Source: Cliona cf. orientalis
Taxonomy: Eukaryota; Porifera; Demospongiae; Clionaida; Clionaidae
Assembly (NCBI GenBank): GCA_963930775.1
Contig: OZ005702.1
Coordinates: 6,138,001-6,202,000, forward strand
DNA: 64,000 nt
Direction: 5' to 3'
The notes beneath the pieces were generated by a model, which was not told where the DNA came from, ran no database searches, and saw only the letters and a program-made list of their open reading frames with translations. Below are positions 44,870 through 57,493 of this stretch, piece by piece (the first letter of the stretch is position 1; each line of letters starts with the position of its first letter). The position numbers and the translations under genes were made by a program.

Positions 44870-46440
44870 GGGCGAGCCTGAGTAAGCCCTGAATACACAA
44901 GGTACAGGAAGCGGTTTTATATGTATATATAATGAACCCTTGACCACATCCCCAGTGGCTGCATAGTTCTAATGGTGCATGTGGTAAAGGTCGTCAATAC
45001 ACACATCGATGCCGGGGCCTCAATCGCAGAGATGGAGTCTAAGATCAGCTTCGACTTCGAGTTTCGATGCTTCAATCAAAGGAGATGAACTCGACAGCAC
45101 AGTACAGCTTCCGAACTTCAGATCGGTCGTGGCATGACGCGTGCTATAAATAGCGCAAGGCTAGCTTTATTTATCCACAGGATTACGTCAGCCAAGAGAA
45201 CGCGTGAAGTTCGGCTGGCATTACTTGTCGGAGAAAGTAGCACTCAGCTTTTAATGTATTCGCTGGATATGTATGTAAGTTAATATATGATTCTGTAGAT
45301 TTTCAGGTCTCAGAAGTGTTCTGTAAAGGCTCTGAATTTTAGCGCTATGACGACATAGGTTACATCATAATTACAACATAATTACCTAATAACCGCAAAA
45401 AAGTAAATTTATACTGGGGATGTAATTATTACGTCCAGAGTCCCAATTAGAAACAAAGAATTCGGCTCTCGCTATGATGAAATTATGATGAAATGATGAT
45501 GAAATGATGATGAAACCTATGATGAAACTTATGATGTAATTCCTGTGAAACTGTTTCAAAATGTTTAGCGCGCATGAAAGGTTGTTGGGACCCAGAATTC
45601 GAACCTAGCGTAGAAGACATCGTGGGCTATCGATGAGATATGGCGATTTTCTCGGTTCGCTTTCTTTGGCGAGCTCGCACTCGGGGGGATTTCCCTATTC
45701 AGTCGAGCACATGGCGGGTGAAGGTCAACCGGCTCAAGCCGCGCGCCCCAATATTGTACGCGTATACGGAGCATGCGCAGTTTGTCGATGTGTCCTGGTT
45801 CGAATTTATGGCGGCGTATTCATGAGGGACTCTGGACGTAGTCTCTAAGTTGTTCATTATCTCCCCAGTAGCAATTTACTTTTCTGTGGTTATGAGGTAA
45901 TTATGGTGTAATTATGATGAAACCTATGGTGTAATCTATGAGGTAATTATGAGAAAATTCAGGGCCTCGCTGGAGCCTTTCTGGGACTTGAAAATCAGTA
46001 AATATGTAGAGTATCTTACGCGAGTATCCAGCGAATACATTACAAGCTGAGCGCTACTTTCTCTGAGAAGTACTGTTGGTTGAACTTCACGTGTTTTCTT
46101 GGCTTACGTAATGCCGTGGATAAATAAAGCTAGCCTTGCGCTATATATAGCACGCATTATCACAAGGGGCTGTCCCGCGCGCGACTGCAGCAGCGTGAGC
46201 AACCTGAAGTTTGGAAGGAATACTGTACTGTCGAGTTCGTCTCTGTGATTGAAGCATCGAAACTTGTCGCTGTCAAGGCTGAGAGTCGATCTTAGACGCC
46301 ATCTCCATGATTTCTGGGGCGAGCACCGATCGATGTGTACGCATTCTATTGACGACCTTTTACCACATGCACCATTACACTATGCAGCTACTGGGGAGAT
46401 GGTCAAGGGTTCATATATATTTGTATGTATGTTTGTGGGG
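44870..46440. mobile_element. Foldback element 1
   Basis: Inverted arms of over 500 bp: 44905-45460 pairs with 45820-46440 (for example TTATTTATCCACAGGATTACG / CGTAATGCCGTGGATAAATAA-type matches, and CCTTGACCACATCCCCAGT / ACTGGGGAGATGGTCAAGG). The central 360 bp contains ATGATGAAAT iterations. The left end carries GGGGCGAGCCTGAG, shared with foldback element 2. No transposase. Confidence 0.82.
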
Positions 46441-47220
46441 TGATCATTTCAGTGAGGAGAGAGTCAAATTTTGAAGGCATAAGGTAACAGTCGTCATGCG
46501 CATGCGCATACGCCCGCACTACTGTTACCAGCTGCAGAGATAACTCAAGTGTAGGGAAGGCATAAAACTGGAAAGGGAGTGCTGTACCACTCTGGCAAGG
46601 CTCAGGTCCACAATTAACATCACTGGTAGACTCCACTTTCCTGAGCATGAAGATGACTGCATGGAGGCTTATCCCCTCAGGTCCTGGCTACAGGTACTTG
46701 GACTCATGATGGTCATGGCATTGTAGACTATCAACATTATTGGACTAGCTATATAGCTATTATACTAGCAATCTGTGATACTTTCACTAGCTGTTGTGGT
46801 AGCTTCTCAGTCCTAGCTATTGGGGTACCAACCCTATGTGCGCACGCATACCTGTGTGCTTTCAAAGAAATCTTGTGACTTTGGCGAAGGTTTGTCCCAC
46901 ACAGATGATTTTCATCACCACTAGTATTAAAATTAATAGCATGGACATCAGATTCAGATACAATAGCTATAATACACGCTCGCATGCAGTATCTTAATTT
47001 CCTGCTTTCTAATTTTCAAGAGTCATAATATTATTAACCATTATGCATAGCCCTGTTGCATTAATTTTATGGAATATGTATATAGCTATAGTTAGCTATA
47101 AGTTAGGGTGACAAAAATTTAATGAAGACAAGATGTGTACGTACTAATCAATAAGCTTCCGTAACTTGCAATTGTAGCTAGCTCAGCAGTACTATGACTT
47201 ATGCTTTGCTCTGAGAGCTA
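46441..47220. other. Intergenic, nothing recognised
   Basis: No exon or paired inverted ends seen. Confidence 0.4.
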
Positions 47221-47465
47221 TAAGGCCACTCCAAATTAATTAGTTGTTTCTCATCCCCCCTTGATTTCCGCCCGCATGTATTTCCACCAGCACCAGCACA
47301 ATACAAAAGTATACCGCCTCTATTTTTTGGATCGCTAAACTTATGGTTTTGACGACCATTTCCCATCAAACTTGTGAATAAACGACCATTTCCAGCCGCC
47401 CGCCCGCATCTGTTTTTTTGGCTCAGGGGGGATGAGAAACAATGAATTAATTTGGAGTGGCCTAA
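47221..47465. mobile_element. MITE, TTAGGCCA group (variant 2)
   Basis: Ends TAAGGCCACTCCAAATTAAT / ATTAATTTGGAGTGGCCTAA, then TTGTTTCTCATCCCCC and its complement, and CCGCCCGCATG inside. Confidence 0.9.
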
Positions 47466-47534
47466 TATTATAGCTATTATATTATTACACCACCAATTGC
47501 AACATGCATTATTATTATGCATTATAGCCTACAA

Positions 47535-47790
47535 TAAGGCCACTGTAACTTGATTCCTTGTTTCCCGTCACCCGCCCGCATGCTTATTTTGCAGCCGCCT
47601 CAAAATTCATTATGCATTGCTACAGCAAGCCAGCTAGTCATGCTCCTTGTAAACCACAGGAAGTGGGCAAGGTTTAGTGGTTACATAATGATATTCATGC
47701 ATAATGAATAATGAATAATGACCGCCCGCCCGCATGCTCTCCAGGCAAAGGAGAGGACGGGAAACAAGCTTTTAAGTTACAGTGGCCTAA
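47535..47790. mobile_element. MITE, TTAGGCCA group (variant 3)
   Basis: Ends TAAGGCCACTGTAACTTGAT / AAGTTACAGTGGCCTAA, then CTTGTTTCCCGTC / GACGGGAAACAAG, with CGCCCGCATGC inside on both sides. Confidence 0.9.
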
Positions 47791-47879
47791 TACACAGGGA
47801 AATATGTATTATTATTATATAGTGACTATCTAATTTGACTATAGCCTATGCCTGGTAATCCATGGACTAATCAAATCTT

Positions 47880-48155
47880 GCTTCACTGATGGATTATTAT
47901 AGTCTTCCACATTTATCCGCTTTCAAGTGTTCTGAAATGAACTATTCCTTGCATGAGTCTGCAGTGCTTGAAAAGAGCTCCAGCTAATTGTTAGTCCATT
48001 CTCAGTTGTTGCTCCATTGTCAAGAATGGATAGCTTCTCATGATCAAGTGTAACGGCCGGAGTGCATCAACCAGAGAAGCCATTCCAGCAATCATACCAC
48101 AGTCAGACATACTGAGATGTTTCCACTCCTTGATGATTGCATGAGGGCATGCATG
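47880..48155 (-). pseudogene. NLR LRR relic 3
   Basis: On minus, CACTCCGGCCGTTACACTTG and the surrounding bases follow the LRR region of the neighbouring NLR (HLSMSDCGMIAGMASLV-like, then NNGATTENGLTIS), with several breaks. The piece begins beside CTAGGATGCTAATCACTGCA, which copies the start of NLR exon 2 (51145). It is thus a rearranged fragment combining the exon 2 start with the LRR end. Confidence 0.6.
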
Positions 48156-48245
48156 CAGTGATTAGCATCCTAGAACATGTACAATAACTAGCTATATATG
48201 ATTATTATTATTCTGATAATGTTATAAATATGTTCAAGTTTTAAT

Positions 48246-48532
48246 AATGCGCCTGTCAATGACACCCCCCACTACCCCATCCCCGTGCTATAGAAGGGAG
48301 TTGACGGGGAATTGACAGGAGTTTCCCCCGAGGGTACGGGATATTGACACAGCAGTTTGTTACATCGAGTTCAAATCCCCTATGTATCCCCTATAGTAAT
48401 GTTGGGACCTATAGGTGTATTGACATTGGGCAGTGCCCCAGGGGTGGGGTTTTCTACACAGCACTTGGTCAAATCCCCACTATTCCCCCATCCAACCCGG
48501 GGGTGGGGATTGTCACTGACAGGTGCATAATT
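48246..48532. mobile_element. MITE, GCACCTRTCAATG family (copy 1)
   Basis: Ends AATGCGCCTGTCAATGACA / TGTCACTGACAGGTGCATAA-type, GC-rich interior with CCCC/GGGG blocks. Same family as 54871-55127. Confidence 0.8.
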
Positions 48533-48872
48533 ATTAGTGCCTAAACATGCACCTACTCAAACAATGTCATTTAATTTTAATTGTGACAACAAGTAAAGAA
48601 AATACAATTCCACTGTCTGTACATTGAACATTACAGGTGGTACTCAGTACATGGGTAATACAATTCAATTCGGTCCCTTTACCACTCTGCCCTCCATCGA
48701 TCCTCTCTAGCTTCCTCCTATAGTTTTATTCTCATAAGTATTATACGCAGAATCAGGATAATAATTATTCTTAAGCTTGATTCTGACACACATGCAGTGA
48801 TGCTTGTATACAAACACACACCTAGTAATAAAATATAAAAAAAATCGTAATGACAAAACTAGCAGTTTCACA

Positions 48873-51800
48873 TTAATAAGCCCATACGTAAATGTCTGGC
48901 AGTCCATTTCTTTTTCTTTCTTCATTGATCTTCCACACTTCGTTCTCTCCCAAGATTAAGTGTTTTGGGATGCACAGTTCCTTCAGCCCTGAGTGAATGG
49001 AAATAGCTTCAATTAAACATGTCAGTCCATTCTCAGTTATTGTTGTATATATTGATATCGATGTATAGCTTCGCCAGTGTTTTGTTAGTATGGAGTGCAT
49101 CAGCCAGTGAAGCCACTCCAGTGTCTGTCATACCACAGTCAGAGACACTGAGAATCTTAATCATTTTGTTTTGCTTGAGAGCATCAAATATAGTCCGTAG
49201 TCCTTTGTCACCAATAGTTGGATTACCATACAGCCACAACGAGCTCACTATGCTAGTACTGCTCAGTAGCTCAGCTATGTGTGAGGCACCTTCTTCATGA
49301 ATCTCATTCTCCCACAGTATAACCCTAAGGTGGATATTGACTGTGCTATGGGGATCTATACTCCTGCAAATACTTTGCACCATGCTCTTGATGCCAGCAT
49401 CTCCTAGGGAGCAGTTGCTGAGATTTGCAATGAACTCCTTGATATTACTGGTAGTATCAGAGATACAGGAGAGAAAGTAGCCAATTGCAATAGTATCCAC
49501 GGGAGTTAATAAGGTGTCTCTAAGATCCAACCCATTTCCTAGCTTCTCTTTCACAAACTGGCAGAGAGATGGATCCTGAGCCTCATACAGGCAGTGAAAG
49601 AGAGAGACTAGGAGAAGCTTGTTGTCCCTTCTTTCGACAAATTTTCCAATGAGATTCAGCATATGCACATCAACCGATTTTGGAATTAACCAGCTTGGAA
49701 ATTTGCTGAGGAATGGTCTTGATGTGCGAAGCTTTGTTATGGCTGCATAAAATTGGAACACTGCACTAAATCTAGAGTCACTAAATAGTGAGTCAAATGT
49801 TGAGATTTGCTCACTGGCTGGCATGTGAGAGATGTAAATCGCTGATAGCATTTCTTGAATAGACAGATGAAGAAAGTTATAATATACAGTTCCACCATCA
49901 GAAAGTATGCTGGGAGTGGCTTGAAGTAGACCTAACTCGCAAGCCACTGCTAAATCTTTCACTATCTCTAAATCACTCTGAGAAAATGTGACTTTATTTT
50001 GTGATATTGCTGTGAATGCTAACTTACAGAGCTGATCAAAAGGAGCTTGCAATTCTTGTGGTAATCTATCAAGTGATGTAAGTTGAGCTTGTTGTTGTGT
50101 TTTCCCCAGTCGCTGGCACAGATAGTGAGAGAGACAATGCCGGACAAGGGAGGAAAATATGCCATGAACAGTGCGAGGGAGGGATCCATTACTCAGGTAA
50201 AGATGAGCTACAATGGAAGCATTCATAGGAAGGTAGCAACTGCCCTCTATGGCTGGATTTTCACTCAGTCTCTCCATTAGAGCATCCACAGCTTTGGTGT
50301 TTCCCTTTAGACATTCAATAAAGTACTGCCTCTGCTCCTCCCTAGTGAAACCCAGCACCTCAATTCGGGAAGAGACCAATTCACTAAGCTTGCTAGATGA
50401 AACTGGACGTGATGTGACGATCACTGAGCTTTGAGTGATGGGAGAGAGAAGAGAGAGTGTGATCATATCTCTAAGGAGCGATCTTTCTCGAAGGTGTGAT
50501 GGAAGCTCATCCCATCCATCCAGTATCCATAAGACGCCCCTGCCAAGACAAGCTTTGATTGCACTAGCTACTTCTTGAGCTGATTCAATATCAGGACAAG
50601 GGATCAAGTCGGCTATACTCTGTGCACTTTGCACAGCTGGGTCTCGTAACTGGACAAGTATGATGATGATGAACTCTTGAAACAGTTCACCTCTGCTCCA
50701 CCTCTGACAGATGTGTACTGTCAGTGTGCTCTTTCCGCTACCTGGGGCGCCATCGATCAAAATTATCTTTCTCTCTCCTTCAATGCTCTCAAACAATTTT
50801 TCCACTTCAATCGGTGATTTTTTCAACAGGATATCATCCACTTGTCCCCTGATACTCTTGCGGACAAATTCATCGTCAATCTTGCCACGTTGAATTCTCT
50901 CCTTCTTGATGATGGCTAGCTTGAAGATTTTTCATGTTGGTGAAGGAAGCCATTTGTTGGAGGCGGCAGCAATGTGGACTTGGGAGTGTCTCTCCTTTAG
51001 GTAGCCGCTGTACCAGACAAGCTTTTGATGCTGAGTGGTGTTCTGTGTATTTGGTTGAGGAGGTGTGATTGGGGACATTAGTATGCTGCATAGGTTATCA
51101 ATGACGTCAGCTTTGCAAGCTTCATGAAGGGCAGTGATCAGCATCCTAGAACAATAATTATTTGTGAATTCTGGTTTTTATAATTATTCGACTTGAATAT
51201 CTCCATACTGATAACTTTGTAAGGGGTCATGTCCAAAGTCCTTGTGGAAAACGTAACGTCATTATGACGTGGGGGGGGGGGAGGGGATCTTGGTCCATGA
51301 CGTTTTAGCTTTAGTTGTGATTATGCATTCTTGTGGTTGAACATGCTGTCAAAATTTGCATTTTAGTGACAGCTATATCAAGCACTACGTAGCTAAAAGT
51401 GTGTATGTAGCTACAGGCAAGCAAGAAACTGTTAAAGAAGCACAGGTATGCAATACATCCATAAAGACATAGCTAACACTGTAGAATACAAGTTAATACT
51501 GAATGTGTAGGCTAAATGGAGCAGAATCAGAGTTTCAGTGTTGAATGTATGCTGAAATGCTGTGATGTTAAGAGAGGGGGCAGGGTTTCATCTAGCGACA
51601 AAAATTTGGGGTGGACGCGCGATAAATGAGTGGGTGTATTTAGCACACAAAGTTCCTTGAGACGTATTTCCTCCAGATTGTTTTGGGTAATTTTTGATCA
51701 AAAACAAATGGTGACTTTATGATGCTTAATTTAATTAAAGTCAAATGGGGGGGGGGGGGGGGAATATTAACATCATAGTGACGTCAAAAGTACTTTGGAC

Positions 51801-52231
51801 AAGGTCCCTAAGGCTTCCAAACGTGCAATTTGCTTTATCAATCAGTTCAGTGACATGCATATGGCGACAGACTCTTTGTGTCACAAATAATGTCACTAAA
51901 CTTCTATATTGAAATACTAAGCTAACAACTCAGGCAGGCCTGACCTGTATGTGGCCTGTGATGATAATTTTCCTTTCCATCTCCTAAACATTTTTACTCT
52001 CTGCATAGCTGGGTCTCTTGGCCATGCCCTCTCAATGTCGTCCACTTCTACTGGCGTCAGTTGCAGACTAGTGGCGAGGTGAGTCTGCCACTCGGAGAAG
52101 TACTCAGTCAGTTGGACCAGGTGGGCATCGGCACAGACAACATCAAGGAGATGAACAGGGAACTTAGAAAGCTGCTCCTCAAGGATAAGCCCACGAATAA
52201 CACCAGGTACAGTGACACCACCTTTAGCCAT
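48873..52231 (-). pseudogene. NLR: DEATH-NACHT-LRR immune sensor, with a stop and a frameshift
   Basis: Exon 1 (52231-51945) encodes a DEATH domain (LTEYFSEWQTHLATSLQLTP, VDDIERAWPRD, RRWKGKL). Exon 2 (51145-48873) joins in phase 2 and holds a linker, a NACHT ATPase with Walker A GAPGSGKST (about 50751-50725), Walker B LWILDGWDELP, sensor 1 VIVTSRP, a post-NACHT helical region, and RI-type leucine-rich repeats (LSVSDCGMTDTGVASLADAL). Sponge genomes carry large families of such NLRs, presumed intracellular sensors of microbial products. Two lesions: a TGA at 50934-50932 after NKWLPSPT in an otherwise open frame, and a frame change near 49030-49045 between KLYIDINI and TITENGLTC. The ATPase frame alone is 602 codons. 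Pseudogene, segregating null allele and assembly error remain possible. Confidence 0.85.
51222..51810. mobile_element. MITE in NLR intron 1
   Basis: Ends GGGGTCATGTCCAAAGTCCT and ACTTTGGACAAGGTCCCTA, with inner ACGTCATTATGACGT / ATAGTGACGTC and long G-runs (about 17 G near 51748-51765). It fills most of the 798-bp intron. Confidence 0.75.
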
Positions 52232-52660
52232 TGAGATGACTCTCTCGAGTCCTGTTATGGTTGATACGCCCCTTTGCTATCGGTACCACCCAACGAGATA
52301 CGCCCCCTTTTCACAAAATCGCCATGTCAGCAAACTGGCTCGCGAGACTAACAGTATTTTTGCCAGTATTTTTTTTTATTGACTATTTATACTGAAAAAT
52401 ATTGAAAAATGGCACTGAAGACAGGAGAGCAGCTTGGCGGTTCCATCTATGGAGGCACTGGAATACCATAACTAACCCAAATTTTGAAAAATTTGGGTGC
52501 TGTAGACTGCTCCCGGCCCAACATAACTGCGCATGCGCTAAGGATTACGTAGAACGACGGCAGAGTGTGGGGGCACAATCCAGCACAATAACTCTTTCGC
52601 GAGTGGAGATCAAGAGGTAGCTACACAGACACAATTAACTAAACGCTCTCCTTAGAGAAG
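52232..52660. promoter_or_regulatory. Head-to-head spacer between NLR and SnoaL-like gene 1
   Basis: 428 bp between the NLR ATG (minus) and the SnoaL-like ATG (plus). Contains a hairpin AACCCAAATTTTGAAAAATT-TGGGT (52468-52497) and TGCGCATGCGC. Promoter assignment is by position only. Confidence 0.35.
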
Positions 52661-54133
52661 ATGGGTGAGTTCTATTTCGGATATCAAACTTATTAAAAGC
52701 TATAACTAGCAGTTACCCTACAGTGTGGATACAATACGTACTATCATGAAAGCTTTGTATGATGACATCGCTGTAGGGTCCCACTCCCATAATAGTATAC
52801 ACCCTCACAGAAATATTGTACTTAGTGTACTCTTCTAAATAATAACTAGTGATTATTAACTTCTTCAGCAAAAACACTTCATGATGAGATTGAGCAACAG
52901 AGAGCTGAAGCAATGGAGCTCTTTTCAGAGAAAAATTTTGACAGCCTTGTCTCATATTTCACGCCAGATGCCACTCTAATGTTCCCCGGGAGTGATAATA
53001 TCCAAGGAAAAGACGGTACAGTGACACTGTATGTAATACTATACTCTTATAGCTAAAACTGTACGATAGTACAGAGACTTATTATTTTATATACTTGATG
53101 CTGCAGGGAGGTACCCGTAATAATATAGTTTATCCATATTAGGAGAAGGTTGATTGCTCCTTAATGTGTTGTTTTCTAAAGACAATGGTTAGATAATCTT
53201 CAGTTCAATAATTTCATGATCTTGATAACAGCCATTTCAACCTGTAGATATATAGAGCCTATATTAGAGCACCACAAATCCTTTATACTAGGATACTATG
53301 TTTGACAATATCATGCACTGAAGCCAAAGAATTGTACATAATCCCGAAGGTGAATCCTGAGGATTTTATAAAGGTCTGATTCAGAAGTATTCTAAGTACT
53401 GTTGATTCCCGGATTAGCTGATCGAAGTGTCTAGATAACATAATATTATAAGGTTATTATAATTCCTAAAGTATTATGATGCTCTATAAGTATCAAAAAA
53501 ATATACACTGTCAGTTACCGATAATTTTAGAAACCTATGCAGCAACTGCATGCATGTTTTTGATACCTAGGGCACATCTTGTAAAATAGTCCAAATCATA
53601 ATTTTTCTAAATTGTAGGCTTAAGCTTTTTAAGCAACTTAGATGCTTAGTTCCAACTGGTGTTCAAATTTGAGTCTAGTATTATAATAATGTAATTATTA
53701 TAGGCATACTACAACAATATCACAAGTTTCATGACTTGGGAGCTGAGGAGCTGCGTATGGAGATCAAGGAAGTGGGGCCTATGGGAGGGGATAACACTGA
53801 CATGGCCTTTGACAGGGGCTACGTCCAAGTCCTCAACGCTCAGCACAATGTCATGATCAATGGAAAGTAAGCAGTATACTAATACACGGCTATACATATG
53901 ATACTATAATCAAATTTATTTAATATGTGTGTGTGTGTGTGTGTGTGGTCTTTTATGCACAAACTTCAGTTCAATAATATTATGTCATTGATCTATTAAG
54001 CACAGAAATGATGGGAATGTTTGCTATTCAAACAATAATAATTAGTGCTGCACGTTGCAGGTACTTAACAGTATGGAAGAAAGTCAACGGCAAGTGGCTG
54101 GTATATGTGGACATTTTTAACAGCAACGTTTAG
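52661..54133 (+). CDS. SnoaL/DUF4440-like small protein, copy 1
   Basis: Four exons: 52661-52664 (only ATGG), 52869-53015, 53704-53866, 54061-54133; 128 residues. The fold is the NTF2-like/SnoaL type: N-terminal helix (KTLHDEIEQQRAEAMELF), LVSYFTPDATLMFPGSDNIQ, then strands MEIKEVGPMGGDNTD, DRGYVQVLN, and WKKVNGKWLVYVDIFNS. Members are small cone-shaped proteins that bind or convert small molecules or serve as association domains; the ligand here is unknown. Exon lengths and phases equal those of copy 2, and exon 1 as a 4-nt coding piece is supported by both genes having ATGG followed by GTGAGT. Confidence 0.85.
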
Positions 54134-54870
54134 ACAGCACATTAGTGAATTAAATATAATCATTTATGATCATGTATAATATACACTTCTGTTATTGACT
54201 TAGCTATGATGGACATGCTATATTATATAGTTTTCTTTGGGCAAGCCCCACAATGCATAGTTAAATCCATGTTATTATGAGAAAATCGTGTGTGTGTGTG
54301 TGTGCGCGTGCACGTGTGTATGTATGTATGTATGTATGTATATATAATAATATTATTATTATTCATGACTGTGCATATGCATATTAAATATTATGTAGCG
54401 ATACGTTGTCCACTAATTAACTAGGATCACTACTCCACATGCTCATTGAATACAACTCTTAACATGACTGTAGTTCTGTGCCCAATGTGTCATGTTGCAA
54501 GAGTAGCAGTATCCACAGCAATAAGATTTTGAATTGAGTCTTGGTGCCAGGGATACATTATGTCAATTTATGATCTAATTTCTTGGCTAGCTATAATAAA
54601 TCAAATAATTCAAAATGCTCCTGACTGACAACTTTCCTGGCAATGATTTTTCACTGAGAATGAACCAGTCCAGAGGGAGGCATTCAATTAAAGGTAGTGT
54701 TGAAAATTCATAAGCAATAATATGGTCTACGCATTGACTACAGAATCTGATTTCTATAGCTTCATCCCTTGGTCTTAGCGTTGAATAACAGTGTCTATAT
54801 AATATACAACAAGAAGGGGGGCTCGCTTCGCTCGCCCCCTGCTGCACATGATTGTTGTATTTGGCATCAG
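54134..54870. other. Intergenic with TG/TATG microsatellite
   Basis: Simple repeat (TG)n-(TATG)n at about 54288-54345. No other structure or gene seen up to the MITE. Confidence 0.5.
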
Positions 54871-55127
54871 TTATGCACCTATCAATGCAAATCCCCACCC
54901 ACCCCCTCCCGGGCATGGGTGGGGATTTGCCACGGAGGGGGTGAAAAAGACGCTCCCCGGGGGGCAAATATTAACCCTAGTATAAGTATACGGAGCATGT
55001 AATACACGATACTCTGAGTATACAAAAGCACCACCCCTGGGGCAGGGCTTGAGGATCAAGAGACGCTCAAATCCCCACTTGTGCCCGGGAGGGGGTGGGT
55101 GGGGATTTGCATTGATAGGTGCATTAG
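54871..55127. mobile_element. MITE, GCACCTRTCAATG family (copy 2)
   Basis: Ends TTATGCACCTATCAATGCAA / TTGCATTGATAGGTGCATTA are perfect inverted copies, extended by CCCACCCACCCCCTCCCGGG and its complement. Confidence 0.92.
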
Positions 55128-55849
55128 GAATCCACGAAGTAGCGGACCTGTATGTACTCAATAAATCTCAGTTGAACACTGTGCCACTACTCTTATATAC
55201 GAAGGCATGGCCGGCCACTGCTAGTTTAATTAAGCAATTGGCGAGTGGCTGATCATGAGATCATGTATACATTCTATTGAGCATGCGCATACTGTGCCAC
55301 TTATACTCTTTCTATTAGGGTGCACGGCCACAGGCCAGAGTGCTAGTGTAATCAGTTGCAAGTGCAGATCAGCAAAGTGGCTGAAACCACCCTTTACCTA
55401 GTACCTATGTTCTGGAACATTCTACTGAGCATGCGCATTTATAGCATCCTGTTTGAGCACATGGCTAAGTCAATCAACTGTCCAAAAAAGTCGTTAGCTT
55501 GCTCGCAGCTCCCCTCGCTAGACTTGAGAACGCGAGAAGTCAAAGTCAGAATCTACTACTTCCGTGATGACCACTAGGACAACGACTTCTCACGAATCGA
55601 GCTGCTTACCTAACTGCAGGCCACTGAATGTAAGTCTCCATTTCTTGCTTTGTTTTGTACAATCCGTCTCAGAAGCTAGTGTTCGTGCCTGTAGCTAGTG
55701 TCCAGGCTGGCGTTCACAGAGATCGCCTGGTTCTAGCTTCTAATGCTCGAGGGCCAGAGATACAGCCTCTTGTGTTGCGAGGTCAAATCACTTCCGCTGA
55801 CCCTCCGTGACGGACGGACGGACGGACAGACGGACGGACAACTATAATT
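55128..55849. other. Spacer with a diverged tandem duplication
   Basis: Two related stretches (about 55185-55315 and 55316-55445) share TTCTATTGAGCATGCGCAT / TTCTACTGAGCATGCGCAT and GGCCACTGCTAG / GCCAGAGTGCTAG. A GGAC microsatellite follows at 55809-55839. Confidence 0.5.
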
Positions 55850-56228
55850 GGGGCGAGCCTGAGCGAGCCCCACATAGACGAGACAAACGCTCGCAATCCA
55901 TATAACTAGTGACATGCAGGGCCTGTTTGGGGCGAGCCTGAGCTGAGCCTCTGAAAGTCTCTGTCAGTAGCTGCTACTCGAAAACTTTAATAAAGCCATA
56001 GCACGATAAATCTTGAAGACTACTGGTACAGATCCAAGCAAACAAATTATGACAGACAGTCTCATAGTGCCGTGTAGGCCTGTAGGTCTACAGCTGCATG
56101 ATAGTCCCCTTCCATCCTTCAGTACCGACAGTCAATACAAAGTTTTACCAGAGTCATCAGTGAGCAGTACGTCTAGTCTATCTTTATCGTATTCTTAGCT
56201 GGTCTTTGCGCTATTGAGCTGATGACAG

Positions 56229-56563
56229 CAGTGGCGGATCCAGAGGGGGATCCAGGGGTGCACAGGAACCCCCCTTTTGGCTACACCTAGCACTAAGAAG
56301 TATACTGATGATAGGTAAATGGAACCCCCCTTTCTGGCTACAGAACTAAGAAAACTTCTGCTATAGCTCACCTTAGAATGCTTTAGAAGAAATTCGTTCG
56401 AAAACAGATCGATTGGACTGGTAGAGCTGGTAGATTGTCTCAAAAACGATCGAAAGTGGGCGTGGTTTGTCCAAAAGTGGGCGTGGCTTCTAAAAATTCG
56501 CGCGCGCTTCGCGCGCAGCAGTATATTAGAACCCCCCTTCCAGAAATCCTGGATCCGCCACTG
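56229..56563. mobile_element. hAT-like MITE in the left arm of foldback 2
   Basis: Ends CAGTGGCGGATCCAGAGGG / CCTGGATCCGCCACTG, flanked by GACAG on both sides. Interior GCGCGCGCTTCGCGCGC. The right arm of the foldback lacks it. Confidence 0.88.
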
Positions 56564-57493
56564 GACAGGCTCTATCTCGCTCAGAGTGTCCTCCTTTGGA
56601 GCCTTCTGCTTGCTTCTGTACGGCGCACGGTGCGCTCTCTCTCTTTCGCGCCTTCTTTGAAGCCTTTTCTCTCTCTTCGCTTCAGCAGATTGAGTGTTAG
56701 TAGAACTCATACTAAAACAGTAGCAAAGAACAAGTATAGTCGTAATAAAGTGGCCTTTGAAATAATTCAATGTGTCAAAAAAACACATGACTATGCTGAC
56801 GCAAATGTTTTCATGCGGCCTTTTGATATATACCGCGCAGCGCTGTACAATGTCTATGGCGGTTCGCGCGTGACGGACGTACCATACATATAAAATAATA
56901 ATAATAATAATAATATATGGATTGCGAGCGTTTGTCTCGTCTATGTGGGGCTCGCTCAGGCTCGCCCCAATTATTATTATGTTTATTTTATATGTATGGT
57001 ACGTCCGTCACGCGCGAACCGCCATAGACATTGTACAGCGCTGCGCGGTATATTTCAAAAGGCCGCATGAAAACATTTGCGTCAGCATAGTCACGTGTTT
57101 TTTTGACACATTGAATTATTTCAGTGAATTTCGCCACTTTTTTGGCCACTTTATTACGACTATACTTGTTCTTTGCTACTGTTTTAGTATGACACTCAAT
57201 CTGCTGCTTCTACTTGTATGATCGAGCAAGCTACCGTATGGCGCCGTACAGAAGTAGCTAAGGCTCCAAGGAGGAGAGAGCGAGACAGAGCTCATCGTCA
57301 GCTCAACAGCGCAAGCACCACCTAAGAACGCGATAAAGATAGACGTGCTGCTCACCGACTCTGACAACAGAGGCAGCTAAAAATTATTCTGTTGGCACAA
57401 GCACTATGAGACTGTCTGTAATTGAGCCTGCATGGCCTGCTTGGATCTGTATTAGTGGTCTTCAAGATAGCTATTTGTGCGGCTATGACTTTA

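Larger units (their letters stand above)
40984..44878 (+). repeat. Large inverted repeat, right arm
   Basis: Partner of 31760-36678. Covers the end of PAP2 exon 1, the whole intron and the last exon with about 130 bp beyond. This arm holds the complete gene. Confidence 0.92.

Noticed and set aside
56195-56788. 197-codon minus ORF, apparently a novel protein
   Set aside because: Its middle (WRIQDFWKGG) is the translated hAT-like MITE, and the rest is foldback arm; I keep only the arginine-rich strip as a clue.
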